A stretch of 64,000 nt of DNA. Source: an uncultured Acidobacteriia bacterium (GTDB taxonomy: Bacteria; Acidobacteriota; Terriglobia; Bryobacterales; Bryobacteraceae). Below are positions 34,492 to 42,967 of this stretch, one piece after another; positions within the stretch are counted from its first letter, which is position 1; each line of letters starts with the position of its first letter. The notes under the pieces were generated by a model. It did no database searches. It was not told the origin of the DNA and was given only the letters and a program-made list of their open reading frames with translations. The stretch covers positions 1-64,000 of the forward strand of contig CAIVPR010000098.1 of the NCBI GenBank assembly GCA_903907865.1, written 5' to 3'. Position numbers and translations under genes: made by a program.

Positions 34492-36822
34492 ATGACGCAG
34501 CCAGAAGGAATGACCCCGAGACGAATTCTAGTGGTCGAGGATGAAGCGCTCATCGCCGACGAAATCCGTGACCGGTTGATCCGAATGGGCCACGAAGTGG
34601 TCGACGTCGTGGACACTGCGGTCGCAGCGGTCCGGTCGACAGACGAGCGCCGCCCTGACTTGGTGCTGATGGATATCCACCTCAAAGGAGTCGTGGACGG
34701 CATCGAGGCCGGGCGCATCGTCACGGAGGTCCTGCACACCCCCGTCATCTATCTAACGGCCTACTCGGACGAGGCAACGGTGCAGCGGGCGACCCCCAGC
34801 GCCATGGGTTACCTTCTGAAACCGTTCCAGGAGACGGATCTGCGCATTGCGATCCGCATGGCCATGCACCGGCACGCCATCCTGCAGGGGCTGAAGGATT
34901 CCGAATTGACTCATGAGGCGATCCTGACTGCCATTGCCGACGGAGTTGTGGCGGTGGATGCGGAGGGTCAGGTACGGTTCTTGAATGCCGCTGCGGAAAG
35001 CCTGATGGGACTGGGCACGGAGGAGAGCCACGGGGCCTCCGTCGGTGACGTGTTCAAGTTTTCGGATCCCCGTTCCGGCAAGGCCTTGCCAAGTCCCATC
35101 ATGGAGGCCCTGACTTCCGGGACGACCATCAACTTCGAGGAGTGTTTGCTGGAGATAGGCGCGGGATCCGCCGTTCGGTCCGTGGAGGGGTCGGCAGCAC
35201 CGATCACGCGCTCCACTGGCCACCAAATCGGTGCCGCGGCGGCGTTTCGCGATGTCACGGCCAGGCGCGAAGCCGCCGAGTCGGCGCGCAAGTACGAGGA
35301 ATTGCTTGGAAGCCTGCTGGAACGGACCCATATCCCCATGCTGGTGGTGACGGGGGACACGCCCAGCCGGGTGCTTTCGGCAAACGAATCGTTCTCCGAA
35401 TTGTTTGGCTACACGGTCGAGGATGTTCCAGATATCGAGGCATGGTGGTTCCGGGCTTATCCCGATCCGGTTTACCGGGCGGATGTTCGAACGCGCTGGG
35501 ACGACGCAATCAAGACTGCCGAGCGGGAGAGCAAGACCGCGATCGAGCCGGTTGGCGCGAGGGTCGTGTGCAAGAACGGCAGCACCCGCGAAGTCACTGT
35601 TTACATGGCGACATTTGGCGGTCGGTCTCTGGTGCTTTTCAATGACCTGACAGAGCGGCTGAAACTGGAATCCGACCTGAGACAGTCGCGCAAGATGGAG
35701 GCGCTGGGCCAGATGGCCGGCCGCGTGGCCCACGACTTCAACAACCTCCTGACCGTTATCAACGGCTACAGCGAATTGCTCTCCAAGCGGCTGTCCGAAC
35801 AGCCTGACCTGAGGCGCCAGTCGGACCTGATCCGCCGCGCCGGAAAGACGGCGGCCGAGATTACGGACCATCTGCTGGCCTTCAGCCAAAAGCGGATCAC
35901 CGAGCCGGTGCCTTTGGCTCTGAACACCCTCTTGGAGGAATATACGTCCATGCTCCAGCATTTGGCTGGACCGGCGGCGCGACTCCAATGGAACCTCGAT
36001 CCCGAATTGTGCCAGATCTCGTCCACCAGCGCCAGCTTCGAGCAAATCATGATCAATCTGGTGGCCAATGCCCGCGATGCCATGCCGCGGGGCGGCACCA
36101 TCACGGTTTCCACCGCCAATACCTGGGTCGCCAACAAGTCCGGCCCGAAGCGGCTCCACGTGCGCCTGAGTGTCAAGGATACCGGTGTGGGAATGGAGCC
36201 GGAATTGATCGACCGGATCTTCGATCCGTTCTTTACCACCAAGGCGGAAGGCAAAGGGACCGGGCTGGGGCTGGCCACGGTCTACGGCATCACCAAGCAG
36301 CGCGGGGGCTGGATCGAGGTCGACAGCGAGTTGGGTGAAGGAACCACCTTCCGACTCTACTTTCCCGCCTCGGTGGACGGGCAACGGCCGCTCGACGGAC
36401 CCAATGGAACTCGCAGGGATGCGTTTGAACTGCCGCTGCCGATGACGGTGCTGCTGGCGGAGGACGACGCCGCGGTGCGCGAGTACTGCTCACTCATCCT
36501 GAGGTCGCGGGGGTGCACCGTCCTCACGGCCGAGAATGGCACCGAGGCACTGGCTGCAAGCCGGGAGTTCGCGGGCCATATCGATTTGCTGCTTTCCGAC
36601 GTTGTGATGCCGGACATTACCGGTCCGCAGGTGGCCGAGCGGCTGATCGAGGAGCGACCGGGTCTGACGGTCCTGTTTATGACCGGCTACGCGGCCGACA
36701 CGGTACATGCGGTCTTGCAGGTTGCGGTGATTGCCAAACCGTTTGACGAGGAGCACCTTCTGGAGGCCATCCTCGCGGCGCTCGGACATGGGCGGGGTGA
36801 CCGTCCCGACAACAGTCGCTGA
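34492..36822 (+). CDS. Hybrid kinase: REC-PAS-PAS-HisKA-HATPase-REC
   Basis: The 776-residue protein begins with a receiver ([16 protein letters not shown]; Asp in [10 protein letters not shown]), followed by two PAS domains (about 140-265 and 275-395). HisKA has the acceptor His in [20 protein letters not shown], and the HATPase domain (about 500-640) shows [10 protein letters not shown] and [14 protein letters not shown] second receiver forms the C-terminus ([27 protein letters not shown]). It has no membrane segment. The N-terminal receiver can take phosphate from the upstream kinase, giving a branched relay. The start codon directly abuts the previous stop. Confidence 0.92.
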   Translation: MTQPEGMTPRRILVVEDEALIADEIRDRLIRMGHEVVDVVDTAVAAVRSTDERRPDLVLMDIHLKGVVDGIEAGRIVTEVLHTPVIYLTAYSDEATVQRATPSAMGYLLKPFQETDLRIAIRMAMHRHAILQGLKDSELTHEAILTAIADGVVAVDAEGQVRFLNAAAESLMGLGTEESHGASVGDVFKFSDPRSGKALPSPIMEALTSGTTINFEECLLEIGAGSAVRSVEGSAAPITRSTGHQIGAAAAFRDVTARREAAESARKYEELLGSLLERTHIPMLVVTGDTPSRVLSANESFSELFGYTVEDVPDIEAWWFRAYPDPVYRADVRTRWDDAIKTAERESKTAIEPVGARVVCKNGSTREVTVYMATFGGRSLVLFNDLTERLKLESDLRQSRKMEALGQMAGRVAHDFNNLLTVINGYSELLSKRLSEQPDLRRQSDLIRRAGKTAAEITDHLLAFSQKRITEPVPLALNTLLEEYTSMLQHLAGPAARLQWNLDPELCQISSTSASFEQIMINLVANARDAMPRGGTITVSTANTWVANKSGPKRLHVRLSVKDTGVGMEPELIDRIFDPFFTTKAEGKGTGLGLATVYGITKQRGGWIEVDSELGEGTTFRLYFPASVDGQRPLDGPNGTRRDAFELPLPMTVLLAEDDAAVREYCSLILRSRGCTVLTAENGTEALAASREFAGHIDLLLSDVVMPDITGPQVAERLIEERPGLTVLFMTGYAADTVHAVLQVAVIAKPFDEEHLLEAILAALGHGRGDRPDNSR

Positions 36823-36841
36823 GCGACACTATTATTCGGGT

Positions 36842-37618
36842 ATGAAGATTCGGTTGCTGGTCTTGGTGTGTGTCGCCGCACCGCTTTTTGCGCAGGGAAA
36901 CCGCTGGTGGGCATGGCCCGCAGACCCCGATCCGCAGGCGGTCGAACGAGGCCGGGTGCAGTTTGTCACCTCGTGCGGGGGCTGCCATGCCGACAACTTG
37001 ACCGGCACCGCGAAAGGACCGAATCTTATCCGGACTTCGCGTGTACGCAAGGATGCGGATGGATCGGCAATCACAGCCGTAGTGCACGCCGGCATTCCGG
37101 CCAAGGGCATGCCGTCGTTCCAATTGGGAGATGGCGAACTCAAAGACGTCATCGCCTATATGCGGTGGGCTGTCCAAAAGTACGACCGCGTCAGTCCCGG
37201 CGCGCCGCCCGACGACTACCCGATCGAACGGCTGCTTGTCGGCAATGCCGCAGCCGGCAAGGCGTTCTTCAACGGCAAGGGCAACTGCGCGGTCTGCCAT
37301 TCGGTGACCGGCGACCTCGCCGGAATCGCCAAGAAGTATCCGCCGGTGTTCCTGCAGGCCCGCTTCCTGATGCCCCGCGCCACCAAGCCGCGCACCGCCA
37401 CGGTCTCCTTGCGCTCCGGCGAAAAGGTTTCGGGCGAGCTCAAGGTCCTCAATACCTACGATGTGACTGTGGTGGACGGCGGCAAACCCCGCACCTTTGC
37501 GGCGGATGAAGTACAGGTCGAGGTGAAAGACCCGCTGGCGGCCCACAAGGCTCTGCTGCCGAAGTACTCGGACGACGACGTCCACAACATGTTCGCCTAC
37601 CTCTGGACACTGCAGTAA
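36842..37618 (+). CDS. Dihaem cytochrome c
   Basis: From the ATG at 36842 the 258-residue protein has a signal peptide (MKIRLLVLVCVAAPLFAQ) and two c-type haem sites: CGGCH in VQFVTSCGGCHADN and CAVCH in GNCAVCHSVTG. The C-terminal third (SLRSGEKVSGELKVLNTYDV) is a beta-rich segment often seen at the end of acidobacterial cytochromes paired with quinoproteins. It stops 3 bases before the PQQ dehydrogenase gene and is very likely its periplasmic electron acceptor. Confidence 0.9.
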   Translation: MKIRLLVLVCVAAPLFAQGNRWWAWPADPDPQAVERGRVQFVTSCGGCHADNLTGTAKGPNLIRTSRVRKDADGSAITAVVHAGIPAKGMPSFQLGDGELKDVIAYMRWAVQKYDRVSPGAPPDDYPIERLLVGNAAAGKAFFNGKGNCAVCHSVTGDLAGIAKKYPPVFLQARFLMPRATKPRTATVSLRSGEKVSGELKVLNTYDVTVVDGGKPRTFAADEVQVEVKDPLAAHKALLPKYSDDDVHNMFAYLWTLQ

Positions 37619-37621
37619 GCC

Positions 37622-39142
37622 ATGACGAAACCCACCATAGTCCTCCTTGCCGCGGCTGCTGTCCTGCAGGCGCAGTCCGAATGGCCATCGCTCAACGGCG
37701 ACCTTTCCGGTCGCCGGTACAGCACGCTCAAGCAAATTACCGTCCAGAACGCCGCCCAGCTCGCCCCGGCGTGGCAGTTCAAGCCAGCGTCGGGTGCCTC
37801 GGTGATCAAGGGGACCCCGGTTGTGGTTGATGGCGTCCTCTATTTCACGGTGCCCGACCATGTCTGGGCGGTCAATGCCGCCACGGGCAAGGAAATGTGG
37901 CACTTCAACCGCCCGTCGCGCGGCGACCGCATCGCCAACCGCGGCGTTGCCGTTTACAAGGGCAAGGTCTATTTCGGCACCCCCGACGCCCACCTCGTCT
38001 GCCTCCGTGCCGATACAGGCCAGCAGCTCTGGGCCGTTCCCATGGCCGACGTCCACTTCGGCTACTACATGAGCAATCCCCCGATGGTGGTAGGCGACAA
38101 GCTGATCGTAGGCATCTCGGGCGACGCGGGCGATGTGACCGGCTTCCTGAAGGCTGTCGATCCCGACACCGGCAAGGTTCTGTGGACCTGGACCAGCGTC
38201 CCGAAATGGGGCGAGCCCGGTTCCGAAACCTGGCCGAGCCAGGAGGCGCTCCTCCACGGTGGAGGTACCACGTGGGTCCAAGGCAGCTACGACCCGGCCC
38301 TCAATCTCATCTATTGGGGCACCGGCAACCCGCATCCGGTGCTGAACGGGCGCGACCGTGTCGGGTCCAACCTCTACACCTGTTCGATTGTCGCCTTGAA
38401 TGCCGATACCGGCAAGCTGGTCTGGTACTTCCAACCCTCGCCGCATGATACGACCGACCGGGACGCGACGGAATCCGTCGTCCTGATTGATGGAATTTTT
38501 CGGGGCCAGCCGCGCAAGATGTTGGCACAGGCCAGCCGCAACGGCTACTTTTTCCTGCTGGACCGCAAGACTGGCGAGCATCTGCTGACGACCTCGTTTG
38601 GTCCTCAGAACTGGTCTTTGGGCCTGAACAAGCGCGGCGAGCCGATTCCCGACGCCAAGAAGGACCCCAGCCCTGCAGGAACCCTGCTCCAAGGCAGTGG
38701 CACGAACTGGTGGGTGCCAAGCTTCAGCCCGGCGACCGGCCTGTTATACGTGAACGCGAATATCGGGGTCTGGAGCCTAACCTATTTGACGAACGGGGCG
38801 GTGCAGGGGGGCCTCGACGACCACCAGGGAGGCCGCGAATCGGCCCTGAGCCCCGGCGACCCAGCACTGCTGGCGCTGGACTACCAGACCGGCGAGGTGC
38901 GTTGGAAGGTTGGCTACGGGAACCCGGCGGGAATCCTGACCACTGCCGGAGGGCTGCTGTTTACGTCGAATTCGAATTACTTGGTGGCGCTCGATCAGAC
39001 GACCGGGAAAACGGTGTGGAAGACCAACGTGGGCGGCCCGGCGAGCAATGCTCCGATCACGTATGAATTGGCCGGATGCCAGTATGTCGTGATGGCCGTT
39101 CGCGACACGCTTTATGCGTTTGCGTTGCCGGAATCGCGCTGA
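37622..39142 (+). CDS. PQQ-dependent dehydrogenase (quinoprotein alcohol dehydrogenase type)
   Basis: The 506-residue exported protein (signal peptide about 1-18) is an eight-bladed beta-propeller quinoprotein with W-docking motifs such as AVNAATGKEMWHF, AVDPDTGKVLWTW, ALNADTGKLVWYF and ALDQTTGKTVWKT. The active-site region TTDRDATESVVLID corresponds to the catalytic Asp region of alcohol dehydrogenases. The vicinal Cys-Cys disulphide of methanol dehydrogenases is not seen, and the chain lacks its own haem domain, so electrons go to the cytochrome c encoded upstream. The substrate (alcohol or sugar) cannot be told. Confidence 0.87.
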   Translation: MTKPTIVLLAAAAVLQAQSEWPSLNGDLSGRRYSTLKQITVQNAAQLAPAWQFKPASGASVIKGTPVVVDGVLYFTVPDHVWAVNAATGKEMWHFNRPSRGDRIANRGVAVYKGKVYFGTPDAHLVCLRADTGQQLWAVPMADVHFGYYMSNPPMVVGDKLIVGISGDAGDVTGFLKAVDPDTGKVLWTWTSVPKWGEPGSETWPSQEALLHGGGTTWVQGSYDPALNLIYWGTGNPHPVLNGRDRVGSNLYTCSIVALNADTGKLVWYFQPSPHDTTDRDATESVVLIDGIFRGQPRKMLAQASRNGYFFLLDRKTGEHLLTTSFGPQNWSLGLNKRGEPIPDAKKDPSPAGTLLQGSGTNWWVPSFSPATGLLYVNANIGVWSLTYLTNGAVQGGLDDHQGGRESALSPGDPALLALDYQTGEVRWKVGYGNPAGILTTAGGLLFTSNSNYLVALDQTTGKTVWKTNVGGPASNAPITYELAGCQYVVMAVRDTLYAFALPESR

Positions 39143-39147
39143 CTGGC

Positions 39148-39191
39148 GGACCCCTATTGTTTGATTGGCTGCCGGTCCCTCGTTTTTTTTT
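39148..39191 (+). terminator. Possible intrinsic terminator of the cytochrome-PQQ operon
   Basis: GGACC (39148-39152) can pair with GGTCC (39174-39178), followed within four bases by nine T residues (39183-39191). The stem is short and the loop is 21 bases, so the hairpin is weak, but the T run is the longest in this GC-rich region and lies right after the dehydrogenase stop. Confidence 0.35.
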
Positions 39192-39220
39192 GCTGTCGTC
39201 ACCAGTGCGACAATGACAAC

Positions 39221-39592
39221 ATGGCGGGCAAGACATCCACGCATGGGAAGCGGACGACCGTGACTCTGCCCCCCGACTCATTGGCGAAGGCTCAGGGCAT
39301 TGCTCGTGCCCGCAGAGTTGGCTTGGGCGCTGTGATCCAGGAATGGATTGCGGACGGTCTGCGCGCCGACGCAGCGCGACACCGTCGTGAAGAGGTTCTA
39401 GCGAATTACCGGAAGGCCTTTGCGGGGTTTTCCGACGACGAACTGGCAATCCTCGACGGCATCATGCTCCACCCTGTTGACTCACCGGCGGTAGCAGATC
39501 ATGGGGTTGCTGCCCGATCCTCCATCGCCGCCCCGAAAATCTCACCGCAGCGCCGAGACCCGGCACGATCGCCTTGCGCGGTGGCGTTTTGA
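39221..39592 (+). CDS. Ribbon-helix-helix antitoxin, C-terminus altered
   Basis: From the ATG at 39221 the 123-residue product starts with a ribbon-helix-helix pattern (HGKRTTVTLPPDSLAKAQGI, then ARARRVGLGAVIQEWIADGL) and goes on to FAGFSDDELAILDGIMLHP, where relatives paired with PIN toxins usually end. The remaining 38 residues (Pro/Ser/Arg-rich) come from reading into the toxin gene in another frame, which suggests that the original stop was lost in the deletion that damaged the toxin. DNA-binding antitoxin function is inferred from the family. Confidence 0.7.
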   Translation: MAGKTSTHGKRTTVTLPPDSLAKAQGIARARRVGLGAVIQEWIADGLRADAARHRREEVLANYRKAFAGFSDDELAILDGIMLHPVDSPAVADHGVAARSSIAAPKISPQRRDPARSPCAVAF

Positions 39593-39773
39593 TACCATCA
39601 TTGCCGCGACGGCCCTAGTTTCCGGTTTGCCGTTGCTTCACAACAACGGCGTCGACTTCGAAGCCATCACCCGCGCGATCATGGCCTGTCCCGAGCGGTT
39701 TCCGGGTCTAGGTCGTCTGGACTTGGTTGCATGCTCCGAAATTCCCTTCGGAAGTGCCCCAGTTAGCGTTTGA
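39501..39773 (+). pseudogene. Remnant of a PIN-domain (VapC-type) toxin with internal deletion
   Basis: The 90-residue frame opens with MGLLPD, like the start of PIN toxins with their first catalytic Asp, but then runs into a basic, Pro-rich stretch. Residues 28-60 restore a genuine PIN C-terminal part: RWRFDTIIAATALVSGLPLL, HNNGVDFEAI. The central region of a normal 130-residue PIN domain is absent. It overlaps the end of the antitoxin gene by about 90 bases, far more than usual. The nuclease is almost certainly inactive. Confidence 0.6.
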
Positions 39774-40488
39774 GCGGCTCCCAGTATTCGCGGTCCCGCC
39801 TGCGCTCGGCCCGTTCCTCAGCTTGGAGTTCATTATCGACTCTCTCGTAGTCACCCGCCAGGGCGGCTTCGACAGCCGGCCGACCGGCTGCGGTCAAGGC
39901 CTCCTCCGGCCAACGCTGTACTGCCTCCATGAGCGACTCGACCGTCCGCAATTCCCCCAACCAGAATGCTATTTCGCCCTCGGTCGGTTCGTGCGCATGG
40001 CCGAAGAAACTCTGGTCCACCAGCCGTCGGATCATAGGCCAGTCCTTGTCGCGCTGGGTCTTTTTGGCCAGAACCAAGTCCGGCAGGGAAAGGAGCTCGA
40101 CCGGCTGCCCGTCGATTTCCAAAGTGGTGCGCCTCGCCCACAACTCCTCGAACGGCGCGACACCGCGGAGGTTGGACATCACGTCGATCCTCAGTTGGTC
40201 CACGTCGGGACGCAGACACCGGAAGTGGACAGCGTGGCCCCGCAGCAAGTGCTCTGCCCGGAAGTCGGGAATAGCTATAGGCGCGGCCTGCAGTTCCGAC
40301 AGTGCGTCTTGAAGCTTGGAGAGGTTGGTGTCGCCGAGTATTTCGCCGTCCACCAGAACAAGCAGGTCCAAATCCCGGCTAAACTCTGCCGCCCCGTAGA
40401 ACACGCACGCTTGGCCGCCCATCAGCAGCATTCGCACGCCATTCGTCCGCATCGAAGAAAGGGCTTTGAGGATCGGGCTCTGGTTCAA
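39763..40488 (-). CDS. Nucleotidyltransferase-fold protein (MNT/AbiEii-like)
   Basis: The 241-residue protein has the minimal nucleotidyltransferase motif MLLMGGQACVFYGAAEFSRD followed by LDLLVLVDG (GG...DxD metal site). A middle part reads FRCLRPDVDQLRIDVMSNLR and VELLSLPDLVLAKKTQRDKD, and the C-terminal half is helical and charged. Such proteins often belong to toxin-antitoxin or abortive-infection pairs in which they modify tRNA or a partner protein. Its 5' end overlaps the small gene upstream by about 110 bases, so the two are co-translated. The C-terminus overlaps the end of the PIN remnant on the other strand. Confidence 0.7.
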   Translation of the reverse strand: MNQSPILKALSSMRTNGVRMLLMGGQACVFYGAAEFSRDLDLLVLVDGEILGDTNLSKLQDALSELQAAPIAIPDFRAEHLLRGHAVHFRCLRPDVDQLRIDVMSNLRGVAPFEELWARRTTLEIDGQPVELLSLPDLVLAKKTQRDKDWPMIRRLVDQSFFGHAHEPTEGEIAFWLGELRTVESLMEAVQRWPEEALTAAGRPAVEAALAGDYERVDNELQAEERAERRRDREYWEPLKR

Positions 40489-40615
40489 GCGACCCTCCGA
40501 GCGCCCGATACGTCTCCCACAGTTTCATCGATTCCGCGAAGCGCTCCTGCGGAGTCATACGGTACCATTCCGCCCACTCCTCGCCGACCAGTTCCTCAAG
40601 GCTCACTCGGTCCAC
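40379..40615 (-). CDS. Small conserved protein paired with the nucleotidyltransferase
   Basis: The 78-residue acidic protein contains EEWAEWYRMTPQERFAESMK and LGGSLEPEPDPQSPFFDADE, a pattern I recognise from many short bacterial genes placed upstream of nucleotidyltransferase-fold genes. It is too short for an enzyme and has no membrane segment or DNA-binding motif. The overlap with the downstream gene in a different frame suggests tight stoichiometric coupling, as in toxin-antitoxin pairs. Which partner would be the toxin is not known. Confidence 0.65.
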   Translation of the reverse strand: MDRVSLEELVGEEWAEWYRMTPQERFAESMKLWETYRALGGSLEPEPDPQSPFFDADEWRANAADGRPSVRVLRGGRV

Positions 40616-40654
40616 GCTCCAATTGTAACGGACTTTGCCTTTGCCGCTTGGATC

Positions 40655-41767
40655 CTAAAGGAAGATGCGCCCGTCGCTGTCGCCGCGCGTAAAATGCACA
40701 TTCGCCATCCCTCCCGGTTCCGCGTTGATCGCGGCCGCCAGGGGTTTCGACAGCGCGAGGATGTAGTTCGACGGCCCGGAGAGATAGCCCGCAGAGCGGA
40801 AAGCCTGCATCCACGCCGCGTGCGACTGGTTCGTCACCAGCAACTCCGCTCCCTCCCGAGCCAACGCCCGGGACGCCAGTTCGATGCACCCCAGCTTCGT
40901 CCCGTCAATCGCCACGGCGTCGAGCAGGGTCGCGACCTGGAGATTGCCGAAGAACTTGTGGTCCCGCATCTTGGTAAGGAGTGCCGCGACCCAGCCCACG
41001 GGGCGACCGTCCCTCCGAATCAAATAGCCTCGCGTCCGGCCTTCGAGGGGGTAGAGCGCGCGAACCGTTTTCAGATCCCGCCGAACAGCGAACGAAAACT
41101 CGCCGCGGCATTGTTCCCACAACTCGTCCGCCCAGTTGCCCCAAGTTGTGATCGGCTCCACGCTGAGACCACGCGTCGAAAACGCCGCGGCGGCGGACCG
41201 GAACTGCAGCGCGGAGATTCCAACCTTCCCGAGTCCGGTCGCTGCCGCAATACTCGCGATGAGCCGCCTCGCCGGGGAGGCCTGAAGAAGCCGCAATTCG
41301 CGCAGAAAACGCGACGCGCGAACAACTCGAAACAGGAACGGAACCGGGAACACCGTCCAACCTGCGCTTTTCAGCAACCGGGGAAATGGCCGGTCCTCAC
41401 CGCCCATCCCCAGCGCGAACAGGTACGGCCCCTGTTGCTGCATGAACCTCATGAGGCGCAGGCCGACCAACGAATACTTCGGATCGATGATGGCTTCCGA
41501 AAGCGGCTCGCGGGAATTCAACAGGTCGCATTCGGCCCCGGAGCCAAACGCCGCCGGAAACGCGGCCAGCAATAGACCGCCCCGAACCGACTCTTCCTCC
41601 TGTGCGACATAGAACCGATTCCGGACAGGCGCGTCGTCCGGCTCCATCACGGGCGGATATTCCGTCAGCAGGTATTCGGTTTGGCCATGAGCCCGCATGC
41701 GCTCGTTGAAAGCTGTCGCTTCCACCGCCTGCTCTGCGGTCTTATACAGCTCGATGCGGATAGCCAT
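40655..41767 (-). CDS. GNAT/FemAB-like acyltransferase
   Basis: The 370-residue protein looks like two GNAT-like halves. The N-terminal half has FYVAQEEESVRGGLLLAAF; the C-terminal half has GYLIRRDGRPVGWVAALLTK, then LLDAVAIDGTKLGCIELASR and the terminal LLVTNQSHAAWMQAFRSAGY. This is the pattern of acyltransferases that act on amino groups. It is the last gene of the minus-strand cluster that includes an acyl carrier protein, with 6 bases between it and the deacetylase gene. Transfer of an acyl group from the ACP to a deacetylated amino sugar is an inference from context. Confidence 0.65.
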   Translation of the reverse strand: MAIRIELYKTAEQAVEATAFNERMRAHGQTEYLLTEYPPVMEPDDAPVRNRFYVAQEEESVRGGLLLAAFPAAFGSGAECDLLNSREPLSEAIIDPKYSLVGLRLMRFMQQQGPYLFALGMGGEDRPFPRLLKSAGWTVFPVPFLFRVVRASRFLRELRLLQASPARRLIASIAAATGLGKVGISALQFRSAAAAFSTRGLSVEPITTWGNWADELWEQCRGEFSFAVRRDLKTVRALYPLEGRTRGYLIRRDGRPVGWVAALLTKMRDHKFFGNLQVATLLDAVAIDGTKLGCIELASRALAREGAELLVTNQSHAAWMQAFRSAGYLSGPSNYILALSKPLAAAINAEPGGMANVHFTRGDSDGRIFL

Positions 41768-41773
41768 CGCGTC

Positions 41774-42706
41774 TCAGGAGGTGCCGTGGAAGGCTTTGAC
41801 CGCCAGCCATTTCCATTCGAGGCGGGTGATCTCGTCGTAGGAAATCGTGAACGGGCCCTTCTTGGCCTTGAGATGGTCCATCAAGGGCGAAACGGGCGCG
41901 GACCAAGGATTCTTCTTGCTAATCCGCGTCATCAGGCGGCGGAACTCGGGATCCAGCTTGCCGTCCGTGACAAAGCCTTTTCCGAGGTGGGTGTACATGA
42001 TGCTCATGCCGCCCTCCTCCTCCAGTCGGTCCTGGTTCACCTCGGAAATGGTTTTCACGAACGAACGGCAGTCGGTACCTTCGGAGGCGCTGAACCACTC
42101 GTGGACGTAAGGCCGGTCGACGCTGGTGTACGGCTGGTACGGGCAGGCCTTCAGGGTGTTGATTTCACGGAATACGAGGTTGCGGAAATACTGTGTCCTG
42201 TCGCGGCAAAGATCGCCCCAAAAGTGGGGGGAGCCTTCGACGTGGCCCGAAAAGCGACTCTTCTTGCCGCCAAAGGTCATCAGGTTGTAGAGTGCGCGGC
42301 AAGCCGGGGAGTGCAGCCGGGCGGCACCCCAATACAGTGCGTCGGCATTGTAATGGTTGGCGACGGATCTAGGGTAGGCCCCAAAAATATCCCGAAACAC
42401 ATCTAGACTTTGAATGATCTCAGCACGCACGCAATCATGCGGGGCTGCGTTGTGGTAACTGATCTCGAAACCGATGTCCTGCATGTGGAGCAGGTGTTCG
42501 CGATAGTCCTTGTCGGCGCATGTCTCGCCAGAGCTGTTGCGTTGGCGCAACGGACCGATCGGCCAAACCGCAATGCTCGTACGAAAACCGAGATCGGCGA
42601 GAAAGGGATAGACCCACTTTCGCGAAGCTACCGTATCGCCGTCTGGGTCGTCGAAAACCGTGAACGCGAACCGTTTTCCTTCCGGCCACTCGATCTTCGG
42701 AATCAT
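41774..42706 (-). CDS. Polysaccharide deacetylase-like protein
   Basis: The 310-residue protein has the NodB-type opening KRFAFTVFDDPDGDTVA, with the Asp-Asp metal and catalytic pair, and the second motif FEISYHNAAPHDCVRAEI, with two His residues spaced as in the family H-S/T-x-x-H-P motif. Later parts (VANHYNADALYWGAARLHSP and GGMSIMYTHLGKGFV) complete a TIM-barrel-like chain. Such enzymes remove N-acetyl groups from sugars. There is no signal peptide, so the substrate may be a cytoplasmic sugar intermediate. It overlaps the ACP stop by 4 bases (ATGA). Confidence 0.75.
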   Translation of the reverse strand: MIPKIEWPEGKRFAFTVFDDPDGDTVASRKWVYPFLADLGFRTSIAVWPIGPLRQRNSSGETCADKDYREHLLHMQDIGFEISYHNAAPHDCVRAEIIQSLDVFRDIFGAYPRSVANHYNADALYWGAARLHSPACRALYNLMTFGGKKSRFSGHVEGSPHFWGDLCRDRTQYFRNLVFREINTLKACPYQPYTSVDRPYVHEWFSASEGTDCRSFVKTISEVNQDRLEEEGGMSIMYTHLGKGFVTDGKLDPEFRRLMTRISKKNPWSAPVSPLMDHLKAKKGPFTISYDEITRLEWKWLAVKAFHGTS

Positions 42707-42954
42707 GCCCCGGCCTTCTCCGCGTAGGAGGCCATCGCGTCGATGGTGCCGAAGTTCTCGAGCGTCAGCTCTTCCTGCTCGATCTCGAGATTGAATTCAT
42801 TTTCGAACCACATGATCAGTTCCAGCAGTCCGGGCGAATCCAGCGCGCCCCGGTCGGGGATGGAGTCATGGTAGCCCAGCGAACTGGCGTCGTTGCCCAG
42901 TCGTTTGGCGAGTTCGATGATCTTCTGATGGATTGCTTTGCGTGGGTCGGTCAC
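42703..42954 (-). CDS. Free-standing acyl carrier protein
   Basis: The 83-residue protein is a typical ACP: four helices, acidic overall, with the phosphopantetheine-bearing serine at residue 40 in RGALDSPGLLELIMWFENEF. It is not in a fatty-acid gene set (no fabD, fabG or fabF near it). Instead it lies 13 bases after the E2-like gene and overlaps the deacetylase gene. It is therefore a dedicated carrier for the acyl group produced by the E1/E2 pair, an inference from gene order. Confidence 0.9.
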   Translation of the reverse strand: MTDPRKAIHQKIIELAKRLGNDASSLGYHDSIPDRGALDSPGLLELIMWFENEFNLEIEQEELTLENFGTIDAMASYAEKAGA

Positions 42955-42967
42955 GTGAATTTACCTT

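Noticed and set aside
34753-36384. Minus-strand frame (543 codons) opposite the REC-PAS-HK-REC gene
   Set aside because: His/Gln/Arg-rich translation typical of antisense frames; the plus strand has full domain support.
36677-38692. Long minus-strand frame (671 codons) across the cytochrome c and PQQ dehydrogenase genes
   Set aside because: It crosses two well-supported genes and an intergenic junction and has no recognisable domain.
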